Source: Rhodococcus ruber (GTDB lineage: Bacteria > Actinomycetota > Actinomycetes > Mycobacteriales > Mycobacteriaceae). From it: a DNA stretch of 64,000 nucleotides. The translations under genes and the position numbers were made by a program. The stretch spans positions 1 through 64,000 of the forward strand of contig NZ_JAPWIJ010000002.1 in NCBI RefSeq assembly GCF_027270735.1, given 5' to 3'. The notes beneath the pieces were generated by a model, which was not told where the DNA came from, did no database searches, and worked only from the letters and a program-made list of their open reading frames with translations. Position 1 is the stretch's first letter. Each line of letters begins with the position of its first letter. Shown here piece by piece: positions 44,286-52,952 of this stretch.

Positions 44286-44963
44286 TCAGGCGTTGACGAT
44301 CGTGTCCAGTGCGGAATAGAAGATGCCCAAGCCGTCGTCGCTCGGACCGGTGAGCGGCTCGGTCGCATGCTCTGGGTGGGGCATCAGGCCGACGACTCGA
44401 CCGTTGGCCGAGGAGATACCGGCGATTCCACGCTGAGATCCGTTCGGGTTGGTGCCGCTGTAGCGGAACACGACGCGACCCTCGCCCTCGAGCTCGTCGA
44501 GCACGTTCTGCGGTGCCTGGAATCGACCCTCGGCGTTCTTGACCGGGATCAGGATCTCGGCACCGGGCTCGTAGCGCGACGACCATGCGGTGTCGGTGTT
44601 CTCCACTGCCAGCCACTGATCGCGGCAGACGAAGTGCAGCCCTTCGTTGCGAGTCAGCGCGCCGGGCAGCAATCCCACCTCGCAGAGCACCTGAAAGCCG
44701 TTGCAGATACCCAGAACCGGCATACCGCCCTCGGCTGCTTTCACGACGGACTCCATCACGGGAGCAAATCTGGCAATTGCGCCCGCCCGCAGGTAGTCGC
44801 CGTAGGAGAATCCGCCGGGGACGACGATGGCGTCGACGTTCTTCAGATCGGCGTCCGCGTGCCACAGGCTGACGGCTTCTCCGCCGGCCAGGGTGACTGC
44901 GCGGGAGGCGTCGACGTCGTCGAGGGTCCCGGGGAAGGTGATGACTCCGATACGGGCGCTCAT
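44286..44963 (-). CDS. purQ: Phosphoribosylformylglycinamidine synthase subunit PurQ
   Basis: The glutaminase subunit feeding ammonia to PurL. The 225 residues have [18 protein letters not shown], the nucleophile Cys in [10 protein letters not shown] and the catalytic His-Glu in MPHPEHA. The start overlaps the purS stop (ATGA). Confidence 0.96.
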   Translation of the reverse strand: MSARIGVITFPGTLDDVDASRAVTLAGGEAVSLWHADADLKNVDAIVVPGGFSYGDYLRAGAIARFAPVMESVVKAAEGGMPVLGICNGFQVLCEVGLLPGALTRNEGLHFVCRDQWLAVENTDTAWSSRYEPGAEILIPVKNAEGRFQAPQNVLDELEGEGRVVFRYSGTNPNGSQRGIAGISSANGRVVGLMPHPEHATEPLTGPSDDGLGIFYSALDTIVNA

Positions 44964-45211
44964 GCGGCGGGCTCTACCGACACACGAGTGACCGTCCAGT
45001 CTTCGATGACCGTGTTGGCCAGCAGCGACTCCGCGATCTTCTCCAGCTCGGCGTCGTCGACGGAGTCGTCGACCTCGAGCTCGAAACGCTTGCCCTGTCG
45101 CACGTCGGATACACCGGAGATACCAAGACGGCCCAGCGCGCCCGCGATCGCTTGACCCTGCGGATCGAGAATCTCGGCCTTGGGCATGACATCGACAACG
45201 ACTCGGGCCAC
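44960..45211 (-). CDS. purS: Phosphoribosylformylglycinamidine synthase subunit PurS
   Basis: A small 83-residue subunit linking PurQ and Pur[31 protein letters not shown] and the beta-strand KRFELEVD are characteristic. The GTG at 45211 has AAGGAG eight bases upstream, which fixes the start against a longer reading. Confidence 0.95.
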   Translation of the reverse strand: MARVVVDVMPKAEILDPQGQAIAGALGRLGISGVSDVRQGKRFELEVDDSVDDAELEKIAESLLANTVIEDWTVTRVSVEPAA

Positions 45212-45311
45212 GAAAGCGCTCCTTGAAATACGTACAGCAAGACAGTTACCGGCAGGTGGGAGTCTACGCAGCCCTGGCGGGAGGCGCGAAACCGCGCTTA
45301 CTGTGGAGTGC

Positions 45312-45950
45312 ATGCGGCTGACACACTTCGGACATTCCTGCGTTCTCGTCGAACTCAACGGCACTACCGTGCTGTTCGATCCCGGCACGTTCTCCCACGG
45401 GTTCGAGGGCATCACCGGGCTCGATGCCATCCTCGTCACCCATCAGCACCCGGATCACGTCGATCTGCAACGACTTCCCGCTCTGGTCGAGGCAAATCCG
45501 CGAGCGGCACTGCATGCCGATCCGATGACGGCGGGCCAATTGGGCGGCCAGTGGGCGGCGGCTCCCGCAGGCAAGGCCTTCTCGGTCGGCGGCATCACGG
45601 TCACCGGCGTGGGCGGAACCCACGCCGTCATCCATCCCGAATTGCCGGAGATCGACAACACCGGCTACCTGCTCGGCACTCCGGAGAACCCGGGCCAGCT
45701 GTTCCATCCTGGCGACTCGCTGTTCGTCCCCGAGCAGCAGGTCGACGTGCTCGCGCTCCCCGCCGCTGCACCGTGGTCGAAGCTGTCCGAGACGGTCGAG
45801 TTCCTGCGTGCGGTGGCTCCGAAGATGGCGTTCCCCATTCATCAGGCAGTGATTGCCGAACAGGCGACCGGCGCGTACTACGGCCGCTTCAAGGACATGT
45901 CCGACGCCGAATTCCGCGAGCTTCCCGAGGAATCGTCCGTCTCGATCTAG
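45312..45950 (+). CDS. Metallo-beta-lactamase-fold hydrolase (UlaG-like)
   Basis: A 212-residue MBL-fold enzyme of the L-ascorbate-6-P lactonase-like group, with LTHFGHSCVLVEL, the metal motif THQHPDH, and late GTHAVIHPE and FPIHQAV histidines. A TACTGT hexamer ends seven bases before the ATG, so translation may be leaderless. Its stop overlaps the convergent lipoprotein stop by four bases. Substrate unknown. Confidence 0.88.
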   Translation: MRLTHFGHSCVLVELNGTTVLFDPGTFSHGFEGITGLDAILVTHQHPDHVDLQRLPALVEANPRAALHADPMTAGQLGGQWAAAPAGKAFSVGGITVTGVGGTHAVIHPELPEIDNTGYLLGTPENPGQLFHPGDSLFVPEQQVDVLALPAAAPWSKLSETVEFLRAVAPKMAFPIHQAVIAEQATGAYYGRFKDMSDAEFRELPEESSVSI

Positions 45951-46606
45951 CCGGTTACCTCGGGCGGAAGGGTGCCGATCATGGTCACTTGCGTTCCGTC
46001 CCACTGGTAGTCGATCGTGGCCGGTCCGCCGGTCGGGTTCGCGTTCGCGTCACCGGCGAGTGGCCAGCGGTAGTTCACTGTGATCGTGTCGGCGGACTGG
46101 GCCGCCACCGATGTGAAGCCGTACGGCTCCAGCGTCGCGGTGCCGAGGTAGTCGGCGTCGTGAAAGAAGAGCAGATGTGTCGGCGAGCTCACCGTTGCGC
46201 CGGACGGGAGCGCTTCGACCCAGGTGAACGACGCACACGGGTCGCCCATGCGAGTCGCGACCCACGGTGAATCGGCGAATACCAGAGGCAACGAGTCCAC
46301 AGCGTCGGACACCGAGCTGGACGACACGTCGAGGCAGGTGACAGGCGCGGCCGCGTCGGGGATCGAATTGTTCTCGGGAAGCTCTTCGGTGTTCCAGTCG
46401 ATCGGCCCGCTCGGCTCCGCATCCCCTGCGCCGACTGTCGGCCGGCTCGCCTCGGCCTGAGCTTGCGGCTGGGTGGCCTGGGACTGGACGCTTGCCGAGG
46501 GCACAGTACTCGGCGCAATGGCGGCCGGCGCTGCGACCGGATCGTCCGAGTTCCCGCACGCGACGAGAGCGAATGCACTGATGGTGACGAGTAGAAGTCG
46601 TTTCAT
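45947..46606 (-). CDS. LppP/LprE-family lipoprotein
   Basis: A 219-residue lipoprotein with signal peptide and lipobox ALVAC (Cys17), a Ser/Ala/Pro/Gln-rich linker (about 22-65), then VTCLDVSSSSVSDAVDSLP and PYGFTSVAAQSADTITVNYRWP, matching the LppP/LprE family of mycolata envelope lipoproteins of unknown role. The 181 bases between it and thiM hold its promoter; nothing clear was identified there. Confidence 0.82.
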   Translation of the reverse strand: MKRLLLVTISAFALVACGNSDDPVAAPAAIAPSTVPSASVQSQATQPQAQAEASRPTVGAGDAEPSGPIDWNTEELPENNSIPDAAAPVTCLDVSSSSVSDAVDSLPLVFADSPWVATRMGDPCASFTWVEALPSGATVSSPTHLLFFHDADYLGTATLEPYGFTSVAAQSADTITVNYRWPLAGDANANPTGGPATIDYQWDGTQVTMIGTLPPEVTG

Positions 46607-46787
46607 GTAGACCGCCTGGTTCGTATTGTCCGACGCCAGGTATGTCCGCTCGCAAACATGTTCCGTTACATCACATTTCGATCAAGGGGCCGTTACCTAT
46701 CCGGCGCAGGCAATTTTGCTCCACCCGTCGTACGATCCGCGGGGTTTCCGGGGATGTCGCGGCAGAGTGGAGCGCCCGTTGCACCCG

Positions 46788-47591
46788 TCAGTCGAGCCGA
46801 ACCAGTTCCCGCAGTGCCGACTCGTCCACCGCGTCCAGGCCATCGAGGAACGCGACTGCGAATGATCCCGGCCGCGAAGTCGACTGCGCAGCGATCTCCG
46901 AGGCCACCGCAACATGCGCGTGCGCGGCGACGGCACCGATCAACGCATTCGGAGCAACGGAGCAGTATGCGGCCGTCAGCGCGCCCAATGCACACCCGGT
47001 AGCCGTAACCCGTTGCAGCAGTGCACTTCCGCCGCCGAGCTTCATCAACGATCCTTGTCCGACGATGTGGTCGACGTCCCCCGAGGCTGCAACGATCTCG
47101 GCCCGATCCAGCAGCGATCGCGCCGCATCGACCGAATCTGCCGCTCGTGCAGACGAATCCACCCCTCGCGATGCGCCTCGAGCGCCTGCCAGCCCCATGA
47201 CCTCGGACGCATTTGCGCGAATGACGCTGGGCCGGTTGGCCAGTAGCTCGACCGCCACCTGGGTTCGCCAGGGCAGACCGCCCGCCCCCACCGGGTCCAG
47301 AACCCATGGCTTACCCGCTTCCCGCGCTGCAGCCGACGCCAGGCGAGAACTCTCCACCTGCGCCGCCGTCGGGGTCCCCAGGTTGACCAGAACCGCGTCG
47401 GCGATCCCGGCGAAACCGGCCGCCTCCTCGGGGTTGTCGACCATCGCCGGAGCGGCCCCCGCGGCCAACAGTGCATTTGCCACGAACTGAACCGACACGG
47501 TGTTGGTCAGGCACTGCACCAACGGATTGCGTTCACGCATCTGTCGATGTGCGTCAACGATGTTATCCAGGGTCACGGTCGAGGCACTCAT
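46788..47591 (-). CDS. thiM: Hydroxyethylthiazole kinase
   Basis: ThiM phosphorylates 4-methyl-5-(2-hydroxyethyl)thiazole, a thiamine-salvage step. The 267 residues include QCLTNTVSVQFVANALLAAGAAPAMV, VLDPVGAGGLPWRT (nucleotide and thiazole site) and RVTATGCALGALTAAY, with the anion-hole Cys. No TPP riboswitch was seen upstream. It follows the DUF2334 gene after a 114-base gap holding an inverted repeat. Confidence 0.95.
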   Translation of the reverse strand: MSASTVTLDNIVDAHRQMRERNPLVQCLTNTVSVQFVANALLAAGAAPAMVDNPEEAAGFAGIADAVLVNLGTPTAAQVESSRLASAAAREAGKPWVLDPVGAGGLPWRTQVAVELLANRPSVIRANASEVMGLAGARGASRGVDSSARAADSVDAARSLLDRAEIVAASGDVDHIVGQGSLMKLGGGSALLQRVTATGCALGALTAAYCSVAPNALIGAVAAHAHVAVASEIAAQSTSRPGSFAVAFLDGLDAVDESALRELVRLD

Positions 47592-47619
47592 TGTTGCGAG
47601 TCTACGACCGCTCCGGTGT

Positions 47620-47670
47620 GGATCAATGCGCCTTTGTTGCAGTCCAAGCGACTGAAACCCACATTGATCC
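47620..47670. repeat. Nested inverted repeat upstream of thiM
   Basis: GGATCAATG (47620-47628) and CATTGATCC (47662-47670) are perfect inverted arms 33 bases apart, enclosing a second stem CAGTC/GACTG (47640-47654). It could be a terminator-like hairpin for the DUF2334 gene, a paired operator or a conserved intergenic element. Confidence 0.55.
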
Positions 47671-47705
47671 CAAAACGCGGGGCGGGGCGGGGGTGCAGCG
47701 AGAAG

Positions 47706-48407
47706 TTACGCCACGCGGGCTTTGGTTCGCGGGATCCATTCGTAGATGCCGGCTTCGGCTCCGTGGTGGAGGGAGAGGTCGATGGCATCGAGGATTGCCT
47801 GTCGCGGCCCCGGTCGACCGAGTTGTTTGGCACTGATGGCCAAACGAACCACGCCCTCGCGTCGCGCGGTGCGGCCGGCCCCGAGAACCAGAGCTTTGAA
47901 CCACCAGGGCTCGGCTTTGAATCCTTCGCCGATTCCCCAGACTCGGGCGCGGAGGACGCCGTCACGGTCGAGGTCGTGAATACCATTCAGCGCGGCGAGC
48001 ATTCGGAAGCCTGCGTCGGGTAGAGCTTCGACGGCTCCGGGTGAGGCAATCCAGCGCGGAGCGGCGAACACTCGGGTGCGCAGTCCGGTCTGCTCCATCA
48101 CGCGGTCGGCCGCCATCAGACGCAGTCGAGCTTCGTGACGGGGCAGTGCGGCGAACTCGGAGCGTCGACGCTTCGTCGCGGCCTGGTCGTAGCCGTGCAG
48201 AACGATCGCGTCGCCGCCGTCGCGTCGGGCCCGCAACCACTCCTGGGTGGGCACGTCCGCAGCAAGACGGTATTTGTCTTTCAAGCGCGGTGCGACGAGG
48301 AGTGACAACGGGACGCCCCGTCCGTCGAGGATCCGCGCGAACTCGGCGGCGTGCTCGTAGGTGTCGTTCTTGATTCCGCTCACCGACACGATCAGGCGTC
48401 CAGACAT
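47706..48407 (-). CDS. DUF2334 polysaccharide-deacetylase-like protein
   Basis: A 233-residue protein with SGRLIVSVSGIKNDTYEHAAEFARILDGRGVPLSLLVAP and AIVLHGYDQ, the pattern of DUF2334 (polysaccharide deacetylase-like NodB fold). His in LHGYD would be a metal ligand. The usual first Asp pair is not obvious (SVSGIKND), so activity is uncertain. No signal peptide is present. ATG 48407 with GAGG upstream is preferred over a start six codons earlier. Confidence 0.75.
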   Translation of the reverse strand: MSGRLIVSVSGIKNDTYEHAAEFARILDGRGVPLSLLVAPRLKDKYRLAADVPTQEWLRARRDGGDAIVLHGYDQAATKRRRSEFAALPRHEARLRLMAADRVMEQTGLRTRVFAAPRWIASPGAVEALPDAGFRMLAALNGIHDLDRDGVLRARVWGIGEGFKAEPWWFKALVLGAGRTARREGVVRLAISAKQLGRPGPRQAILDAIDLSLHHGAEAGIYEWIPRTKARVA

Positions 48408-48462
48408 GACTCGAGCCTCGCACACCAGCGTGAACGAGGCTCGAAGTCGATGCAGACAGAAG

Positions 48463-48969
48463 CTAAACGGCGATCGTTTCCTTCGGGAGGATCTTGTCGA
48501 TCGCGGCGAGCACCTCAGGAGCGTCCGGCTCGGTGCGCGGACGGAAGCGGTCGGTGACGACGCCGTCGGGCGAGATCAGGAACTTCTCGAAGTTCCACTG
48601 AACGTCTCCGGCCTTGCCTTCGGCATCCTCGGTCTTGGTCAGTTCGGCGTACAGCGGGTGCTGGTTGTCACCGTTGACGTCGACCTTCTCGGTCATTGCA
48701 AACGTGACGCCGTACGTGGTGGAGCAGAAAGTTTCGATTTCTTCGGCGGTGCCGGGTTCCTGGCCACCGAACTGGTTGCAGGGCACTCCGACGACCGAGA
48801 GGCCACGGGCCGAGTATTCGTTGGCGAGCTTCTCGAGCTTTTCGTACTGCGGGGTCAGTCCACACTTCGAGGCGACATTGACCACGAGGACGGCCCTTCC
48901 GGCGTACTCGTCGAGCGAGGTGGGCGCACCACCCAGCGTGTTGATGCCGATGTTCTGAACTTCAGTCAT
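48463..48969 (-). CDS. Glutathione-peroxidase family thiol peroxidase
   Basis: A 168-residue peroxidase of the GPx fold with Cys36 (not selenocysteine) in VNVASKCGLTPQYEKLEKL, Gln in PCNQFGGQEPG (70) and Trp125-Asn in WNFEKFL, the catalytic tetrad. In mycothiol producers such enzymes reduce peroxides with thioredoxin or mycoredoxin; that partner is inferred. Followed by an unlinked DUF2334 gene and preceded by the dctA terminator. Confidence 0.93.
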   Translation of the reverse strand: MTEVQNIGINTLGGAPTSLDEYAGRAVLVVNVASKCGLTPQYEKLEKLANEYSARGLSVVGVPCNQFGGQEPGTAEEIETFCSTTYGVTFAMTEKVDVNGDNQHPLYAELTKTEDAEGKAGDVQWNFEKFLISPDGVVTDRFRPRTEPDAPEVLAAIDKILPKETIAV

Positions 48970-49012
48970 CACCCGAACTTACCTGTGAGTACCGACAGAA
49001 TGGAACCGACGT

Positions 49013-49062
49013 ACAAAAGCAAGTACGACCCCGCTGGTGGCGGGGTCGTACTTGCGTTTTTC
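49013..49062. terminator. Strong terminator after dctA
   Basis: A perfect 16-bp stem (49019-49034 with 49040-49055) with loop TGGTG. The plus strand ends in GTTTTTCC and the minus strand in TTTTGT, so it can end transcription in both directions. Confidence 0.9.
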
Positions 49063-49102
49063 CGAACCGGGCGACGGGGGGATGCGCGTCGCCCGGCAGG
49101 CC

Positions 49103-50503
49103 TCACGCCTTGGCGGCGTTCTTCTCGATGATGACCTGCTTGTCGGCAGGTCGGTCGTCCTCGGGGAGGTGGTCGTCGACCATGGTCTCCTCGTCGAACG
49201 GGTGCTTGCCGTCGAGCACCTCGTTGACTCGGGCGGCGTCGATCGTCTTGGTCCATGTTCCGACCAAGAGGGTGGCGACAGCATTGCCCGAGAAGTTGGT
49301 AACTGCGCGGGCTTCGGACATGAACCGGTCGATTCCGACGATGAGCTGCACGCCGTCCAGCAGTTCGGGACGGTGGCTCTGCAGGCCGCCGGCCAGTGTC
49401 GCCAGACCGGCTCCGGAGACTCCGGCTGCACCCTTGGAGGCGATGATCATGAACAGCAGCAGCGAGAACTGCTCGCCGATCGAGAGCGGCATGTTCATGG
49501 CGTCGGCGATGAAGATCGACGCCATCGTCAGGTAGATCGCGGTGCCGTCGAGGTTGAAGGAGTAACCGGTGGGGACGACGATGCCGACGGTGGTGCGCTC
49601 GACTCCGACGTGCTCCATCTTGGCGATCAGACGCGGCAGGGCCGACTCGGACGAGCTGGTGGCGACGATGAGCAGGTATTCACGAGCCAAGTACTTGACC
49701 AGCTTGAAGATCGAGAATCCGGAGACGAATTTGAGGATCAGGCCGAGGAAGAAGAAGACGAAGATGAAGCACGTGATGTAGAAGGCGAGCATCAGGGTGC
49801 CGAGCTGGATGACGGCGTCGAAGCCGGTCTTGCCGACAACACCGGCGATGGCACCGAAAGCACCGATCGGGGCGAGCCACAGGATCATGGTCAGGATGCG
49901 GAAGACGAGCTTCTGCACTGCACCGATGCCCTTGAGGATGCCTTCGCCCTGCTTGCCCATCGCCTGCAGTGCGAAGCCGACCAAGATGGCGACGAAGAGC
50001 GTCTGCAGCACCGAACCTGCGGTGAGCGAGGAGAGCAGTGACGTCGGGATGATTCCGGCGATGAAGTCCATCGTGCCGCCCGCCTCGTGAGCGGTGTCGG
50101 CGAGCTTGAGACCGGCGTCGTTGGGCGAGATGTTCAGGCCGTCACCCGGCTTGATCAGGTTGCCGACGACCATTCCGATACCGAGGGCGATAGTCGACAT
50201 ACCGATGAAGTATGCGAGCGCCAGGCCACCGACGCGGCCGACGCTGGCTGCGGCGCGAACCGATCCGATACCGAGCACGATCGTGCAGAAGATGACCGGG
50301 CTGATCATCATCTTGATCAAGCTGACGAAGAGCGTGCCCAGAATGGACAGGTCGGAGGCGAAGTCCTTCCACACCAGACCGACGATGATGCCGGCGATGA
50401 CGGCGATGATGACCGCGATGTAAAGGAAATGCGTCCTGTCGCGCTTCTTCTTGGGCTCGGTGGGCGGGTTGTCGTTCCGCTCAGCATCGGTGCTGATAGT
50501 CAT
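49103..50503 (-). CDS. dctA: C4-dicarboxylate transporter DctA
   Basis: A Na+/H+-coupled symporter for succinate, fumarate and malate. The 466 residues have eight membrane helices, the serine-rich ATSSSESALPRL (HP1) and the TGYSFNLDGTAIYLT motif (NLDGT), classical for DctA. ATG 50503 with GAAGGAAC upstream was chosen. It is divergent from a DctB/DctR-type two-component system, the usual arrangement for inducible dicarboxylate uptake. Confidence 0.95.
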   Translation of the reverse strand: MTISTDAERNDNPPTEPKKKRDRTHFLYIAVIIAVIAGIIVGLVWKDFASDLSILGTLFVSLIKMMISPVIFCTIVLGIGSVRAAASVGRVGGLALAYFIGMSTIALGIGMVVGNLIKPGDGLNISPNDAGLKLADTAHEAGGTMDFIAGIIPTSLLSSLTAGSVLQTLFVAILVGFALQAMGKQGEGILKGIGAVQKLVFRILTMILWLAPIGAFGAIAGVVGKTGFDAVIQLGTLMLAFYITCFIFVFFFLGLILKFVSGFSIFKLVKYLAREYLLIVATSSSESALPRLIAKMEHVGVERTTVGIVVPTGYSFNLDGTAIYLTMASIFIADAMNMPLSIGEQFSLLLFMIIASKGAAGVSGAGLATLAGGLQSHRPELLDGVQLIVGIDRFMSEARAVTNFSGNAVATLLVGTWTKTIDAARVNEVLDGKHPFDEETMVDDHLPEDDRPADKQVIIEKNAAKA

Positions 50504-50562
50504 GAGTGTTCCTTCTGGTTTCAAGTGAAGCGCGAGTCGAACTGCTGCCTTCGTGACTACGG

Positions 50563-50627
50563 GACTGGAGTGAGGTGCATCACCCCTGCTGAGAGATGAT
50601 GTTGCTGTACGCAGTGACTGGAGTCAC
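50563..50627. promoter_or_regulatory. Putative response-regulator sites between dctA and dctB
   Basis: GACTGGAGT occurs twice in direct orientation (50563-50571 and 50616-50624), 53 bases apart. The second copy lies inside the perfect inverted repeat GTGACT-GG-AGTCAC (50614-50627). These sit in the divergent promoter region and are the best candidates for DctR binding. Confidence 0.5.
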
Positions 50628-50677
50628 CTATACGTTCATTCTGTTCACATCGATGTTTCTTGTGCGAAAGGAAAGTG

Positions 50678-52231
50678 GTGTCCTCGAAGCGGCCGCTGAG
50701 CGTCGCCGGCCAGGTGCTGGTGCTGCAGCTCGTAGTCATGGCGGTCGTCGTGTTCGCCGGCGGCATCCTGACGGTGCTCAACGAACGTTCCAACAGCGAC
50801 GACGCGACCCGACGCGAGGTCACGGCGATCGCCGTGAGCATTGCCAACGAACCGTCGACGCCGGTGGCCATCGAGTCCGACGATCCGACCTCGCGCCTGC
50901 AACCGGAGACGGAGAAGATCAGGCAGGTGACGGGCGTCGACTTCATCGTCGTCATGGCTCCGGATCGCACTCGTTTCACCCATACCACCATCGACCTGAT
51001 CGGTAAGCCCTTCAGCGGGAACATCGACCGTGCGCTGCAGGGCGAAACGTTCACCGAAACCTACGTCGGATCCCTCGGCCCCTCGATCCGGTCGGTCACC
51101 CCGGTCACCGATTCGTCCGGCGAGATCGTCGGCCTCGTCTCCGCCGGAGTCACTCGCCAGAAGATCAGCGACCAGTTCTTTCAGGGGCTACCGCTCATCA
51201 TCGGGGTCGTGCTCGCCGCCTTCGTCGTGGCCGCTGTGGGATCGACCTTGCTCAGCCGCCGGCTCCGGCGTCAGACACTGGGCATGGCACCGGCGGAGCT
51301 GCGCACCATGTACGAGCATCACGACGCCGTCTTGCACTCCATCGGTGAAGGGCTGTTGGTCTTCGGCCGCGGCGACGAGGCCGAGTTGGTCAACGACGAG
51401 GCTCGACGCCTCCTCGACCTACCGGAGGGCCCGGTTTCGCTCGCGTCGTTGCCGGAGTCGATGCAGCAGATGGACACCGGCATCGTGCGCGGTGAACTGC
51501 ATCTGACGAAAGATCGTGTTCTCGTCGTCAATCAGGATCCGGTGATGTGGGAGGGCAGGCGACTGGGCAATGTGTTGACTATCCGCGATCAGACCGAATT
51601 GCGTTCACTGATGGGTGAACTGGACTCTGTGCGTAATTTTGCCGAGTCGCTGCGTTCGCAGGCTCACGAATCGGCGAACAGGCTGCACACGGTCATCACG
51701 ATGGTCGAACTCGGTCGACCCGAGGAAGCCGTCGAGTTCGCGACGGCCGATCTGGAGCTTTCGCAATCCCTCATCGACCGGCTGATGAATGCCGTCGGCG
51801 AGCCTGCGCTCGCGGCTCTGCTATTGGGCAAGGTCAGTCAAGCTGCCGAGCAGGGCGTGGAACTCACCATCACCGACGACACGGCGATGGAAGACGAAGG
51901 CGTATTGACGGCTCGCGAATTGGTCACGCTGGTAGGCAATCTGATAGACAATGCCATCGATGCCTCGAAAGAATCCGATCAGCCGTGGGTCGAAGTGACC
52001 GTCCGTGATGCCGACGGCGAACTTGTCGTCCGCGTGGCGGACAGCGGGCCCGGAATGCCCCCGGAGACTTTGAAAGCGGCTCTGCGGCGCGGCTACTCGA
52101 CCAAGTCCGGCTCACGCGGGCTGGGTTTGGCCCTGGTGACTCAGGTCATCGGTCGCCATCGCGGCACCCTGACATCCGAGGTGACGTACGGCTCCGTCAT
52201 GATCGCCACCATTCCTGGATCTACGTCGTGA
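50678..52231 (+). CDS. dctB: Sensor histidine kinase, CitA/DcuS/DctB type
   Basis: A 517-residue kinase sensing extracellular citrate or C4-dicarboxylates. After a first membrane helix (about 9-33) comes a periplasmic sensor of the CitA/DcuS type, a second helix (about 168-190), a cytoplasmic PAS domain (about 205-300), and the kinase. The phosphoacceptor His330 lies in SQAHESANRLHTVITMVELG, N-box NLIDNAIDAS and G-box DSGPGMP, GSRGLGLALV. GTG 50678 with AAAGGA five bases upstream was chosen over a nearby TTG. Coupled to dctR by overlap. Confidence 0.92.
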   Translation: MSSKRPLSVAGQVLVLQLVVMAVVVFAGGILTVLNERSNSDDATRREVTAIAVSIANEPSTPVAIESDDPTSRLQPETEKIRQVTGVDFIVVMAPDRTRFTHTTIDLIGKPFSGNIDRALQGETFTETYVGSLGPSIRSVTPVTDSSGEIVGLVSAGVTRQKISDQFFQGLPLIIGVVLAAFVVAAVGSTLLSRRLRRQTLGMAPAELRTMYEHHDAVLHSIGEGLLVFGRGDEAELVNDEARRLLDLPEGPVSLASLPESMQQMDTGIVRGELHLTKDRVLVVNQDPVMWEGRRLGNVLTIRDQTELRSLMGELDSVRNFAESLRSQAHESANRLHTVITMVELGRPEEAVEFATADLELSQSLIDRLMNAVGEPALAALLLGKVSQAAEQGVELTITDDTAMEDEGVLTARELVTLVGNLIDNAIDASKESDQPWVEVTVRDADGELVVRVADSGPGMPPETLKAALRRGYSTKSGSRGLGLALVTQVIGRHRGTLTSEVTYGSVMIATIPGSTS

Positions 52232-52902
52232 TCAAAGTACTGATCGTCGACGACGAACCACTGATCGCCGAGGCTCACAAGACGTACGTCGAGCGCACCC
52301 CGGGCTTCGAGGTAGCCGGCGTCGCGCACACCGGTGCTGCTGCCATGAGATTCGCCAGTACCGAATCCGTCGATCTGGTGTTGCTCGATATCGGGCTGCC
52401 CGACGCGAGTGGCATCGACGTGGCCGCGGCCCTCGGCGGCCTGCGCCCGAGCCCCGACGTCATCGCCATCACCTCCGAGCGGGACCTGTCGGTGGTGCGT
52501 TCGGCGGTGGCGCACGGCATCGTGCTGTATCTGCTCAAACCGTTCACGTTCGCTGCGTTCCGCGACAAGCTCGAGCGCTATCGCGAATTCCACGATGCAT
52601 TACCCGCCGGCGAGAACGCGTCCAGTCAGCGAGACATCGACCGCGCCATGGCACATCTGCGCACGGCCGACGAACGCGTCTCCACCCCCAAAGGCATTGC
52701 CCCGCAGACGATGGACGGCATCACCGCCTCCGTCAAGGAATCGGCCGACGGCCTCAACGCATCCGAGGCCGCAAAGGTCGTCGGAGTATCCCGAGTGACG
52801 GCCTGGCGCTACCTCGAGCGCCTCGCCGACGACGGCCTGGTCACCCGGCACACCGAATACGGTAAAGCCGGGCGACCTCAGGTCCGCTACGTGTGGCGTT
52901 AG
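52228..52902 (+). CDS. dctR: Response regulator of the CitB/DctR type
   Basis: A 224-residue regulator with a receiver domain (Asp8-Asp9 acidic pair, phosphoacceptor Asp54, Lys in LLKPF) and a C-terminal helix-turn-helix typical of CitB/DpiA (SEAAKVVGVSRVTAWRYLERLADDGLV). The GTG overlaps the kinase stop, so the two are coupled. It probably activates dctA; sites are proposed at 50563-50627. Confidence 0.93.
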   Translation: MIKVLIVDDEPLIAEAHKTYVERTPGFEVAGVAHTGAAAMRFASTESVDLVLLDIGLPDASGIDVAAALGGLRPSPDVIAITSERDLSVVRSAVAHGIVLYLLKPFTFAAFRDKLERYREFHDALPAGENASSQRDIDRAMAHLRTADERVSTPKGIAPQTMDGITASVKESADGLNASEAAKVVGVSRVTAWRYLERLADDGLVTRHTEYGKAGRPQVRYVWR

Positions 52903-52926
52903 AGCGGCTGGCGCCGCATGTGAACG

Positions 52927-52952
52927 GAAACTCGTAGCAGGCTACGAGTTTC
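52927..52952. terminator. Hairpin between dctR and ptrB
   Basis: A perfect 12-bp inverted repeat (52927-52938 with 52941-52952) with a 2-base centre, touching the ptrB stop codon. Convergent genes on both sides; no long T-run. Confidence 0.6.

Noticed and set aside
46640-46690. CRP-like TGTGA sequence upstream of the LppP-like lipoprotein
   Set aside because: Only one half-site is convincing; the second half does not match the expected inverted repeat.
47592-47705. Possible TPP riboswitch before thiM
   Set aside because: The conserved TPP-riboswitch core segments are not present; only an unrelated inverted repeat was seen.
49037-50041. Long open frame antisense to dctA
   Set aside because: A GC-rich frame mirror of a well-recognised gene; it encodes only low-complexity charged sequence.
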